Source: Lithospermum erythrorhizon
Lineage: Eukaryota; Streptophyta; Magnoliopsida; Boraginales; Boraginaceae
Direction of reading: 5' to 3'
Assembly (NCBI GenBank): GCA_019722365.1
Contig: JADFUC010002086.1
Location: forward strand, 1-64,000
Length of the DNA stretch: 64,000 nt
A program made the translations under genes and the position numbers. The notes under the pieces are model-generated. The model worked only from the letters and a program-made list of their open reading frames with translations, made no database searches and was not told where the DNA came from. Below are positions 24,732-35,060 of the stretch, piece after piece. Each line of letters starts with the position of its first letter. Within the stretch, counting starts at the first letter, position 1.

Positions 24732-24752
24732 CTTCCTTTTCTTCTCTTCTCC
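24732..24752 (-). other. Candidate polypurine tract of the Tat element
   Basis: An uninterrupted 21-nt purine run on the minus strand (GGAGAAGAGAAGAAAAGGAA plus G) lies next to the inner edge of the 3' LTR, where the plus-strand primer is expected. The LTR start itself is eroded here. The tract might also be part of the leader of the antisense ORF. Confidence 0.45.
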
Positions 24753-24839
24753 ATTCCTTCCCATTTAAAGTAATCTCTGCAAGAATTCCCCCCTTTCCCC
24801 TTTACTGTTCTAGGCCGATCCTCCCCTTTTACCGACGAT

Positions 24840-27650
24840 ATCTTCACACCCCCGGTGAGTAATGGCTTTTCATTATACTCTCCCTTGTAACCCTTTTTCC
24901 TTCGATGAAGGGGTGGTCCTCGATCACTCAACATTTCAAGGGTCCGCCATCTCTTTGGAAAAATGCATGTGTCACGGGCTTCCACAAGTGAGGCCTCGAG
25001 CCTCTGCCCGACGCCACTTCTTCCCGGTAACGCCCGGTGGTGCATGCCTTGTCGACGAGGCCCTCACATAGGCCAAAAGGAGGGTTTGCTTCTCTGTCAG
25101 AGTCTGACAGTTTCTCCAGAGAGGGGTTTCCTCGGGGCGACTTCGCTTGGTTCCCCGATCAAGTATCCCAAAAGGCCGAATTCTTTGAGTTTAGCGAATT
25201 TTCCCCTTGCTGTCTATTCTGCATGATAATCAAGTAGTGTGTTTTCGATTCGACCGCTCTTCCTTTCTATAGGAATTCTCACTATGTCTTCAAATCCTGT
25301 AGATTTGTCTCTTGGTCATTCTGACTCGCCCAACTATGCGAGGGATACTCCGGCGAATCAGGAATTCGTAACGGGGTCCCAGCAAACCAATTCTAGCGGG
25401 AGGCCGTTCTTCAAGAGGTAACCTCGCCTCAATTTCATAGAGAGTTTTGAACTGTCAGACGAAGGCACTTATATGTCGGGGGTTACCTTCGCGAGGCCAT
25501 TCAAAGCCACTCAAGGAAGGCTTCTACAGTTACAGCAGCAAGGTTGTTAAGTAGCAAGAGACTCTGTGCTGGCGGAGTTTTAATCTTCTCCCAGATAGTG
25601 GAGCTACCTCGCGATGTGCCCCTACCTTTGGTGTAGAGATAAACAAGGTGAGGACCCCACCATCCTAAGGAATTCTCTCCCTGTAGAAATAGAACATGCT
25701 GACTTGCACCATCTTAGGGAGTATTTCTCCATCCCTCCTCGGGCGAGTGATCGCTTCGGGTCGACTGGGTAGATCGCCCATTAGTAGCGAGGGGTGAGGT
25801 AGAGGGTCCTCTAAGCCCCGGTTGGACTAGTGTATATGTAGAGGATTTCACATATAGTCTTCATTTTCCCCTCTCTCCCTTCACAAACGAGTTATTAATA
25901 GCCCCTTACCCGCGGCCCCCGCCCAAGTTCACACCTTAGGTTACTTATATCGCCTTCCAAGCGATCTATCTCATCGCAGGGAAGCCAACATACCTTTTCT
26001 CGCCATGTTACGGCTGCGGGTGCTCACTCCCGGCGAAAAGTGGTGGAACATCTTATGGATAATAAGCCTGAAGGTATTTCAGACTCGCCGGCACTTTGGT
26101 TCCTTCGGTGGAGGTACGACAGGTCCAAAAGGCTGGTTCTACGACGCTGGCGGATAAGCTTCCGTAGTCCTTCCTATCGACACGTACTCGCTCTCGGAGA
26201 AATCAAGATGGCCTTTAGCTTAAGGACGCATTGGAAGATCTTCATGGCTAGCGGGTACTATCAGAGCGGACTCCGATTCATGAACAGGAATTTGCCATGT
26301 CAGGAAATCCCATCCCTTGGGGTATATACTGATTCTCTAACTCTTTGTTTATTTAGTGTGCCCTGTATACTGACCCTTGTCTCTTTCTCTTGTAGTTAGG
26401 ATCTTGCTTGCGGCAAAGGACACCTTCCTTCCTAACATCGTGCCCCTAAGGAAGATGCAGGGGAAGAGACCCATTGCCTTCAAGAAGGTGAAAGTCGGGA
26501 CGAAAAGCGACTTCTTCTCTCACACCTCACATGACTCCGGCTTCCTCGCTCTTCGCCTCCAAAGGCCGAACTGCTAACCTTCCTCCCAATCGCGCTGATT
26601 CTCATTCTACAGTGCCTTTCTTTCGATTTGCGTCGCTCTTCAAGGAAAGATGTTGCCTGGTCAGCTCTGCCTCTCCGACCTCCTGGGCGGCATTCCTCCA
26701 CATTCCCCCTACGATCTTTCACGGGCCGCAGCCTTCACCTGCAGTTCCCCGATTCTCTCATACCGGGCCAAAGTCAAGAAAGCGTGGAAGTACTCCCTTA
26801 AGAGTAAATCCCTTCAAGCTTTCCATGCGACAGACTTTGCTCTGGAGGGTCAGTACAAGGCTACTCCAATACTCTTGACCCTCTCGAATTTTATGGAAAT
26901 ACGCTACGCACCCGATTCAAGTATTTTCCCCTTCCTGTATTTAATTTCGCTACCCCTTCGGCTACTTACCCTTCCTTTGCCTTCGTGTCGCGAATGGCTC
27001 GAATAGCCGAGAGCCGATTTCTGGGAGAAAAATAAAGAGTCCCCAAGGTCATTAAGCCTTTAGAGAGAAAGCGTCATCGGGAAGAGAACCGGCGGCGTGA
27101 ACGGAGAGCTTTAAAAGCCAAATGGATCACCGCCTTTAACACCGAGAGGAGAAGTCGACGGAGGACTTCGGGGGTTCTAGAAAAGCACGAGAGGTTTATT
27201 CAAATGACAAAGCCTCCAAGAGTAAAGAAGTTCGGCTTCGACTCCAAATCACCTACCGGAGCGGGTATAAGGACGCCGTTATAGCCGAGGCATCCCGTAC
27301 ATGTAAGAGGTGAAGCCGACTTTGAGGGAAAGTAGGCATAAGCATCCGGAGGAGACGCTACAACACCAAAGAAATAGCGGCGGTTAAGAACTTCAAGAAG
27401 TCTCAAGGTTGAGAATACTATTCTCCGTCACGAGAGTTTCAAGAAGTCTCCCTGAAGTTTTTACGCCTTGGCTGCACAAGTCGCGAAGAAGCTTTATGCC
27501 TTCTTTCAAGAAGTTCAGAGAAGGACCCCAAATTGCTGGCTGACTACGCAGAAGTTCCAAAATGAGTAATAACCCTTCGTCTACTGACTGGGATCTAGAC
27601 GCCCTTCGAAGACGAGACGATAAATAGAAGCCCTTTTCCGGCGATGCCCT
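24840..27650 (+). pseudogene. Antisense ORF region of the Tat element (gypsy-type transposon protein)
   Basis: This runs opposite to gag-pol. A candidate leader intron has donor CCCGGTGAGT (about 24852) and acceptor CTTTCTATAG (about 25272). Twelve bp on, an ATG at 25284 opens MSSNPVDLSLGHSD. Around 25855-25990 the frame gives FPLSPFTNELLIAPYPRPPP then VTYIAFQAIY, close to the PLSPFxxEvL...QLxPnaW signature of the Putative gypsy type transposon domain (Pfam PF04195). A second intron candidate spans about 26320-26397 (CTTGGGGTATAT to CTCTTGTAG). Later frames (26377-26577, 26531-26878, 27030-27420) are charged and coiled-coil-like. Stops and frameshifts make it non-functional now. Function of these antisense ORFs is unknown; some carry nuclear-targeting features. 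Confidence 0.6.
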
Positions 27651-27659
27651 CCTGCTTAG

Positions 27660-28260
27660 ACTTTATCTGTCTTTTTATTTCACATCTCTTGTAATATTTA
27701 CAATGTTCCTTTAAAGTGTACTTTTTTTGATAAAATTATTGTTTTGTTTCGACTATCTCCTTTCAATTATTCTTAACGTTCTTGGTGCAATTAAATTTCG
27801 TATATTTCAATTATGGAACTGCTTATAAATCAATTTTAAGTGTGTTATATATATCCTACTCTTTTGTAAAGCAGCTCTGCAAGGGACTGCTATAGATAAC
27901 GCTCGCGCTCTCAAGGAATATCTCCGACTCATCTACGGTAGTGTCATGAGCGAGTCCTCATACTCAGAAAGCCTCGCTCAGGGTTGCGGGTCTTGGCCAT
28001 ACCTTTGACTTTTTAAGGCCCGCGAAATGACGCCTCCGGCGACGGTCTTTATTTATTGTTTAAGCGATTGACGCTTGTGTACTGATTCGCACTTAACATT
28101 CCGTTTAGTAAACACACAAGAGATAAAGTTTTGGGGAATAACAACTTTATTTATAATTGTTGAGCGAATCATTCTATTTTGTCATACAAAATGTTGATAT
28201 TCCGAATACCGTATAACTCCGAGCATTCATTAATAGGATTGGCATTAATAGGATTAACAA
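27660..28260. other. Spacer between antisense ORF and pol
   Basis: About 600 bp with no protein signal. The convergent antisense and pol reading regions end on either side, so the 3' ends of both transcripts are expected here. Near 28130-28160 is TTTTGGGGAATAACAACTTT followed by ATTTATAATT, AT-rich as expected for a terminator region. Confidence 0.4.
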
Positions 28261-28269
28261 TGAAACTTG

Positions 28270-29110
28270 CTACTAAGCCGCTGCCAGTCCAAGGACTTCT
28301 TTTCTCCGCCCATTTCTTCCAACTCAGATGTGCTTAGCCTAGAATTCGGCTTACGCAATACGGTCCTTCCCATTTAGGGTTAAGCTTGTTCATCTATTTC
28401 GGGTGGCCCTCCGAGTATAGCTTTAACACCAAGTCGCCCACACGGAACTGGCGACCCTTCACTCTGCGATTGTAAGAGCGAGCCATGAGGTGTTTATATT
28501 TATGCATAGTGAATAGAGCCTTATCCTTGAGTTCATCAATGAACTTTAGTTGTTCTTTAATGCTCGGGAGTTTTGCTCTTCCTCGAATCCCCTTTGCCTC
28601 CATGTTGGTAATTCTACCTCCGCTGGAAGACCGCTCGTGGTCGCATACTCAAGCCGAAAAGGGGTTTTGGCTCAGAGCATGTGAGGGCGCGGGTTCGTAG
28701 GGACCATAGCACCGTGGGTAATTCTTCTATCCATGATCCTGATGCCCGCTTGAACCAAGTTCTTTAACTTTGAAGACATCTTCGTCTATCACTTTTACTC
28801 CGACTCATTCGGCTGGGGATATTTTTCTATAGAATTTTGAGTTCGTGCCGCTAGACCGCCATTATCGACATTTAGATTTAGACTACCAAAGCGAGTCGAC
28901 CTGTTTCCACAAGAACCGCACAATGTCCCTTCCTTTGATCTTTGCCGGAGCGTCTCCATCCATTTTCTCTCGAAATAATCCACCGGCTACTTCACCACAT
29001 ATCTCCGATCCCTTAGCCTTAGGTAAATTTCCTACCAAGTCTATTCCCCATAAAGCGAAGGGAATGGGGATAATTATGGGGGTCATAGTGGTTGGAGATT
29101 CTTAAAAGAC
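28270..29110 (-). pseudogene. Tat integrase remnant
   Basis: On the minus strand 29086-28883 encodes PFALWGIDLVGNLPKAKGS, the start of the gypsy integrase core, and 28603-28394 encodes DELKDKALFTMHKYKHLMAR followed by SYNRRVKGRQFRVGDLVLKL, the conserved C-terminal segment before the GPY/F module. The core catalytic DDE region between them is broken by frameshifts (for example 28983-28795). The domain order fits pol of a Tat element read right to left. Non-functional. Confidence 0.85.
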
Positions 29111-29499
29111 TCCCAGCTTCCCATTAACGCTCACAACCGGTACTCAAGTCCCAATCCTTGACCATGGTGGGCCAGAAGAAACCCATGCGGGTTATCTTAG
29201 TGGCTAGGGACCTTCCGCCAATATGGCTACCATACCATCCGTTGTGCACCTCGTATAACACATTTTGAACATTTTCCTGGGATACACACAACAAGATGGT
29301 CCGTCGGCGACTTTTTGGTATACCTCAGCTGTGCAAACCTGGTGCTCCTACGTCAAGCTTCCTCGCCTCATTCGGTCCTGTACGATCCTTTCAAGCAAAG
29401 ATTCTGGCCATTCCCGCCTACCAAGGATTACCAAGGACGATTTTCACAGGTATCTCCTCGTAAGCCCTTTTCTCTCGGACCTCAATGTAAACTTCTTTC

Positions 29500-30070
29500 G
29501 GTAGTTCGTCATAATAGGTAGTGGCGAGTTTCGGCAGTCGGTCTGCTTCTTCATTCTCAGAGCGCGGTATATGTTCAAAGACAATGCGTCGGTTTCGTTA
29601 AGGTTTTCATTGTATCTCATAAGAGATCCATTTTATCCCACACGCTCTTAGCCTGATCCATCATCACTTGAGTCTCCTCACCAGGATCCTCCAAACACCC
29701 AAGGCTCGGACCAACTTAATCCCTCCACTGAGCTTTCCATACCCAGCTTCATTGTTGTGGCCTTAAAGTTAAACGGAGTAGGCGTGATTCCATATCCATC
29801 CCATTGGGCCCTAGATTAACAACCCTCAGCCTCATCTTTCGTCATTGGGGCTCCATCCACATACAAGGTCCATTCGGGCATCGGTTCTTGATGACTCTCT
29901 CTGGTCCGTCATTCGCTGCGCCTCGCCAGGCATTCTACTATGAAATTCCGCTGTGGCTTGGGCTTTGATGCTTGCTCGGGGCTCATAGGATATATCGAAC
30001 TCGCTCAATTCAATCGCCCATGTTGTGAGTCGCCTTGAGAGGGCGGGACTGGCCAAGATCCTTTTTAGAG
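29500..30070 (-). pseudogene. Tat RNase H remnants
   Basis: The frame 30056-29832 gives RRLTTWAIELSEFDISYEPR followed by ASIKAQATAEF, the C-terminal end of the gypsy RNase H domain, which is usually followed in Tat elements by a second RNase H-like copy. Downstream, 29510-29820 keeps words such as NEADRLPKLAT and DQAKSVWDKMDLL in broken frames. Stops and frameshifts are frequent. Confidence 0.75.
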
Positions 30071-30099
30071 GTTAGTCCGTGATCACCTTTATGGGATGA

Positions 30100-31100
30100 G
30101 CCTTAAAATATGTCTTGAGTTTTTTTGTGGAAATGAGCAGAATTTATCAATGGTTGGGTAGCCTCATAATGCAACATGACTCACATAGTGATGGGACTTG
30201 ATGCCCCGTACTACAAGACTTACTAGTCGCCCGAAACCACCCGATATAATTGCAATTCCTCCATTAGTTCCGGCAAGTTTACAATAATTTTGGAGATCCC
30301 AACATAAGCTTAATTTCAAAGGCGTGGCACATTCATCATCCCAATGGAAGGCTCTTCGAGGCTCACTGAGAGGTTCTCAAGAATGGAAGGTTCGCTCTCC
30401 AGATTTCTGTGAGATGAGCTGACTCAAATACACAGCACCCCTATCAATTTTGAACATCCTTATAACTCTACGAGCTTCATGTCAAGAAGTGCCTTTATTT
30501 TGTCGGGGTTTGGCTCGACACTTCTTCGTTGATCATATACTGCTGTGAATTTCCGAGGTGACTCCAAAATGCAGCACTTTTCCGGGATTGATTCGCACTC
30601 AAGGGAGTCGCAACCGCTTGAATTTCCTTTAAGTTTTCCGAGCATCGCCCTCTCCTTACTTTCACCAAATATGTATTCTACATAAATTCCATGTTTCTTC
30701 CTATCGCACTCCTCGAATATCGCGTTTCGTCATTCTTGGTATGTGGCCCTCAGATTCTTCAAGCCAAATTTCAAGACCTTCCACAAACAGCCATACTCCT
30801 AAGAACACTGCTTTCATCCCATGGTAACATGCGATTCGTGATATCCTCACATCCATAAAATCAGTGTCTCATGCCCGCTGGTCGCCATCCAATACCCGCC
30901 TTCAGCTGTGCAGTAGCGGTAGAAAGTCTTTTGGGACAAGCTTTGTTTAAGCTTGTGAAGTTGGTGCACATCCTCCATTTGTTGTTAGACTTCTTCACTA
31001 ATACCACATTCGCGATCCATTTCGAACCGCAGCCACGCACGGCTCGGGCCTCGTGAGGGGCTTCAATCTCGGTTTGATCGCTATTCTTTTCATCGCTGAA
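30100..31100 (-). pseudogene. Tat reverse transcriptase remnant
   Basis: Minus-strand frames give an RT block near 31030-30880 that matches the family pattern KWRMCVDFTDLNKACPKD in degraded form. KFGLKNLRATYQE near 30775-30735 corresponds to PFGLKNAGATYQ. At 30540-30480, SVEPNPDKIKALLDMK matches the stretch that follows the thumb. The catalytic YVDD position, expected about 20 residues after the GLKN block, reads as an altered word, so the active site is lost. Confidence 0.78.
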
Positions 31101-31109
31101 GGTTCATTT

Positions 31110-31763
31110 TCTTTGCTTGATGGGGACAAACATCAATCCACATGTAGCGTATTTATTTCCCATCCCGGGTCTACTCCCTTGAGGTTCGCTGGCCTACGTG
31201 AATATCTTCGAATTCTCGATCGCTGAAATCGCCTCCCCTATGGGTACCATCCAACAGTTCTATTCTCAAAGCTCTATCGCGATTTATGGGTTGAATGACT
31301 TCTTCCACCTCCTCAAAGCGGTAATCGGGTCACTTATGGCTCTGATTTCGGGCGAATCGTTTTCTCCTCTCCTCACCGCTCTTATTTCAAGCCGACTTTC
31401 CCGCTGAACGCTTTCTTTGAGCTTTCCACCGCCGGTTTGTTCACCGGGGGACTTAGGCTTGATAATATCCTAGCTTTCATCTACAAACGCTTCCCGCGCT
31501 CTCGCCGCCGGGAATTTCACCAGACGCAGAAGAGAGACTATCGCCTTAATGTTGTCAAATGGGCCTACCAATCAAATGGTGGATCGCCTTTGTCAACCAC
31601 CGCGGAACCCGAGCTTGATCGTTGAAGTTCGTCACCTACTCCGATCGCGGAAGTCGAGTGGCGATTCCCGTGGGTACAACATGACTCCGTGGAACCCGTG
31701 AACGGAGCGCGATTGTCAGATACGGTCAAGGGCAACCGGAGTTCGTCGAAGGTGCTAAGATAC
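31110..31763 (-). pseudogene. Tat protease/linker region of pol
   Basis: Between the RT remnant and the solo LTR, minus-strand frames include VGPFDNIKAIVSSASGE and GDFSDREFEDIH-like text, with many stops. The position is that of the aspartic protease and the link to RT. A DSGS or DTGA catalytic word was not seen, so the protease assignment rests on order alone. Confidence 0.4.
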
Positions 31764-32739
31764 CGTTGGAAATCAACCAAAATTGATTCCCTTTATTATG
31801 CCCAAGGCGTAATTGTGTACCAATTCATTTACCAAAGTTGGTTAAATGTGATTATTGAAACTTAATGTCACCTTAGTAATTGTATATTACTGAAAGGGGT
31901 TCTCATGATAATTTATAAGTATGAAGCGATTGCTGGGAGGACTATTAATCATTATAATATAGTAATGCCTCGATTTATTATTATTATACAACTTACTATT
32001 ATCGAGCCTAGAAGGTCAAAGCACACACATACAATGATATTCGAATTATATTTCATGCATGAAATTAAACGAGATCAGATATCGGTAGATGTATTCTCAA
32101 TATTTGTTATTTGTCAAATATATATCGATGAACATCAATTGGTTAAACTTAAAAAGTTTAACCACTATAATCAATTGATGAATAATCAGATGAGTTATTC
32201 GATAGTGACTGCTAGTATTTTAATTGACTCGCTAAGTTAATTAAAATGGACAACTCACTCACACACTCATTATTTGGATTAGAAGCCAATAGCCTAATTA
32301 AGTTAACGAGTTAAACCGATTTAAAGTCCAGTTGCTTAACGGTCAGATTAGGTTTAGTATTAAAGAAAGAGGACAAGGTTTTTCTATCATGTAAAAAGTC
32401 TTGCTCTCCCTTTTCTCTCTCAAAAGCCGCCCCCCAAGAATCGGGAAGAGTTTTTCTTCCACTTCGCTCTCACAACTCTAAGCAAGCTCAAGCTCCACGA
32501 TTCTTTTCCCTCTGGTGTGTGCAATCTAGGAGGACATCATTTCGGTGTCGACAAGCTTTGGAGAGGATTTTGAGGGAGCTTCAGAGGGATTTGTGGTACT
32601 GTTCATTTCGGCCTTCCATGCAATGTAAGTACCTCGTTATTCATATTGTAATATTTTTGTGTTTAGATTAATATACACTATCCGGGGATCCGATAAATGA
32701 ATTGCGTTTATCACGACCGAATTCATACTAGATTCTAAT
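31764..32739 (+). repeat. Solo LTR of the element A family, plus orientation
   Basis: It starts CGTTGGAAATCAACC (first base mutated from T) and ends CTAGATTCTAAT. It aligns along its length with the reverse complements of the element A LTRs: hairpin AATCAA/TTGATT, TTATTATGCCC, TTGTGTACCAATTCATTTACC, AATTGTATATTACT, TCTCATGATAATTTA. A perfect 5-bp target duplication, gatac, is at 31759-31763 and 32740-32744. No internal sequence is present, so it is the product of LTR-LTR recombination. It splits the Tat element between the protease and gag regions. Confidence 0.92.
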
Positions 32740-32744
32740 GATAC

Positions 32745-34346
32745 AAGATGTCATGGAGCTCTCCTCAACTAAAGATCCTCTCTATCAGAAAGTTCGCCAT
32801 CAACTCACCATCGTAGAACTTATATCGTTCACTTAATGATGGCCCCACTAGTGCTATATACACTTCTCTTCGGAGTAATTCTTTCTGCTCATTGCAAATC
32901 ACCTCCCCTATTCCCGAGGTAGTGTTAATTTGTGACTGTGGGCCCCAGAGGGGTCGCTTCGAACTCGTTTGCATTCGCGGGGCGGACTATCACCGAGCCC
33001 TTGCGGGTCTGATCTTTTGTGGCTGAAGAACTCCCCCGTGCACCCGCTTGATTAGTTTCTCTTATTTCTCGCCTTCGGTAATTCTACATTCGCTTCAGAC
33101 ATGTCCGTGTCTCCTGTGGTATTCTGCATTATTGGTTTTATCTCTCTACTAAGCGCCCGCCCATGAGTGTGTTTGCAGAAATTTTTGTCTCGATTTCAGG
33201 CAAATATCTCGAGTATCATGACTCTTATGGTGTTCGCTTTTGTTATACTCCTGAGGTCTGGGTTGATTAAAGACCAGCCCCTCGGAAGGTGGTATGTGGG
33301 AGTGGTAGTCTCTCAAGCAGCAGGGTTGCCCCCCTGCCTCGCCAGATTCCCTTTCCTGCACCGGGAGGTCTCTCGGCGACCTTGGTCTATCTTTCTTTAA
33401 CACTATTTCTCTGAGATCAGTGCCTCCGCTTGCTTTCTTTTTAGCTCCTCTAGCTCGATGTGTTGTTTAACCTCCTTGGTTAATGCATCTTTCGAGAGGG
33501 GAGTTTTTACCAATAAAGCCTTCTTTAGTTTGCCATACGCAAAGTTATCAGCATTCCATGTAATGGACCTTATCATCCACCGTATTGCAGAAAGGTCGCT
33601 TTACCATAACTGCCAATGACTGAACTGATTTTATTTTATGTCCATCAAAGATAGATTCACTTGCCTTGCATGGTTTGAACCGCCGTGCCAAACTTGGCGA
33701 TTTAAGACATCCGCCAAGGTTCGAGCATATAGATCGATTTAATGATAACTCCATGTACCAATCAAGCATTTCTTCAAGAGGCTGTTTGGGAATGCATTCG
33801 CATATACATCGGGATTATTGGATGTTATTGTTACAGCGTAATGAACCTTTTAAGTGCTTTAGGCTTCCGCTCCCATAAAAAAGGCTGAATCAGGGCAATT
33901 TGAACTAAGCATTTGGCTAATTATCCAAATTGGCCCAAAAAGGGCATCTTGTCATTGCGGCCGATGGAGTTGAAGGCCCACCTACTTAATTTGCATACCG
34001 CCTTTTAATTCATTTAACTGCTTGCTAAGGTCGCCACGGCTAGGTCCACTGGAAAAAGTGTGCACACGCCGAAACAAGCACGGACTTATGGTTACGCCTC
34101 TCAAGCATAAATGGGATAAGTGTTACGGACCTCGCCCCGAGCAACGTGAGATTCGTCAAGGCCTCACTTTCTTTATGGAGGCATAGGTCTCGATGCCCTC
34201 GCTTATTCTCACATAAAGTACCTTTCCTCGAGAAGTCGCTTGCTGAATATCGCTCAACTTCGGGGAAATGCGCTGTAATCGGGTCAGCGGACACTGGGCC
34301 GTATGTGCGTGTTGTTGTCCGCATATTTGTTGGTTTTGATCCTGGG
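32745..34346 (-). pseudogene. Tat gag and leader region
   Basis: Minus-strand frames near 33860-33480 carry a retrotransposon gag core: LDWYMELSLNRSI (family pattern ARAWYxxLpp.SI) and SLARRFKPCKASESIFDGHK, then SLAVMVKRPF (pattern ESLxxYvxRF). The ORF 33403-33149 is proline- and charge-rich, as expected for the region after the gag core. The stretch 32974-32765 includes RYKFYDGELMANF. There is no intact frame. The region nearest the primer site (about 34346-33900) is probably untranslated leader. Confidence 0.65.
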
Positions 34347-34364
34347 TCCCCTACGACGGCGCCC
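34347..34364 (-). other. Primer binding site of the Tat element
   Basis: The minus strand reads GGGCGCCGTCGTAGGGGA, three bases after the LTR end GTCGCGTCA. This matches the TGGCGCCGTCTGTGGGGA-type site usual in plant Tat gypsy elements with one change at the first base. It fixes both the LTR edge and the minus orientation. Confidence 0.85.
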
Positions 34365-34367
34365 AAA

Positions 34368-35060
34368 TGACGCGACAGTTTTCAGCTTCATTGCATTCAG
34401 ATTCGCTTAGAGACTGTCACTATCTAGACTTTCTAAGACGTGAGCCATGGTTGATAGTGGTCCGCTGGGTAAAGCTCGAAAAATCCGCCTCGGCCACAGC
34501 GATCGCGAGCGAACAGAGGCTGTCCACGTAGCATTTCGAAAGTGCGGCCACATGGTGACCACGCACACTCACGATCAAGTTAGTATGTAGTATTTAAGAA
34601 AGGTAATAAATATGTAGGAGATAAAGTGGCATTACCTTTTAATGAAGTGGGTTAAGGGTATTTATAAGATCTAAGAACTCTATACCTACTAAATTCTATA
34701 GGTGAAGTTATTTGTCCTTTGTATGTGACCAAAAGCATTTTAGATTAGAACTAAGTGCTCTATGAATTTAAGGCAAAATATTCCTTTCTTTATATTCTAT
34801 ATAAAATAGCTACAATTGATCCGATCATACATAAATATATCGAGGTTGATAATCATTAACAAAAAATACTAAGTAAATTGTAATTTTTCTAGTCATTGAC
34901 TGACTCAAACTTTAGATATTCTATCAAAATTATTTATGTATGAGATTACAACATATATTACACACAATCAACTGAACCTCTCATCGTATTCAATATGAGG
35001 AAAGTCACACTTGTCTAACGCGGAAAACTATTTTAATGTTTAAGAGCTAATCGCCGCAAA
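34368..35060 (-). repeat. 5' LTR of the Tat element
   Basis: The inner edge is TGACGCGACAG, adjoining the primer site. A minus-strand TATA box CTTATAAATACC is at 34658-34669. U3 continues to the right and aligns weakly with 24480-24720. The outer end and any target duplication could not be fixed. Confidence 0.6.

Larger units (their letters stand above)
24208..35060 (-). mobile_element. Ty3-gypsy Tat/Retand-like element with antisense extra ORF
   Basis: The element reads right to left. It has a 5' LTR from 34368 to about 35060, a primer site at 34347-34364, gag (about 33480-33860), pol (RT, RNase H, integrase, about 31100 down to 28270), then a plus-strand, that is antisense, ORF region (about 24840-27650), a purine tract and a truncated 3' LTR (about 24208-24720). 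Known: antisense ORFs between pol and the 3' LTR are described for Retand-type members of the Tat lineage. All coding parts carry stops and frameshifts. A 976-bp solo LTR of another family interrupts it at 31764-32739. The right outer boundary is approximate because the LTRs have diverged. Confidence 0.78.

Noticed and set aside
24671..25045. 124-codon minus-strand ORF at the Tat 3' end
   Set aside because: It runs through the purine tract and the presumed intron of the antisense ORF and shows no known domain.
28845..29105. Plus-strand ORFs across the Tat integrase
   Set aside because: They are antisense shadows of the minus-strand integrase frames, which match the family pattern.
34040..34366. 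108-codon ORF starting MGAVVGDPGSK
   Set aside because: Its first codons are the primer binding site itself, so it is untranslated leader, not the gag start.
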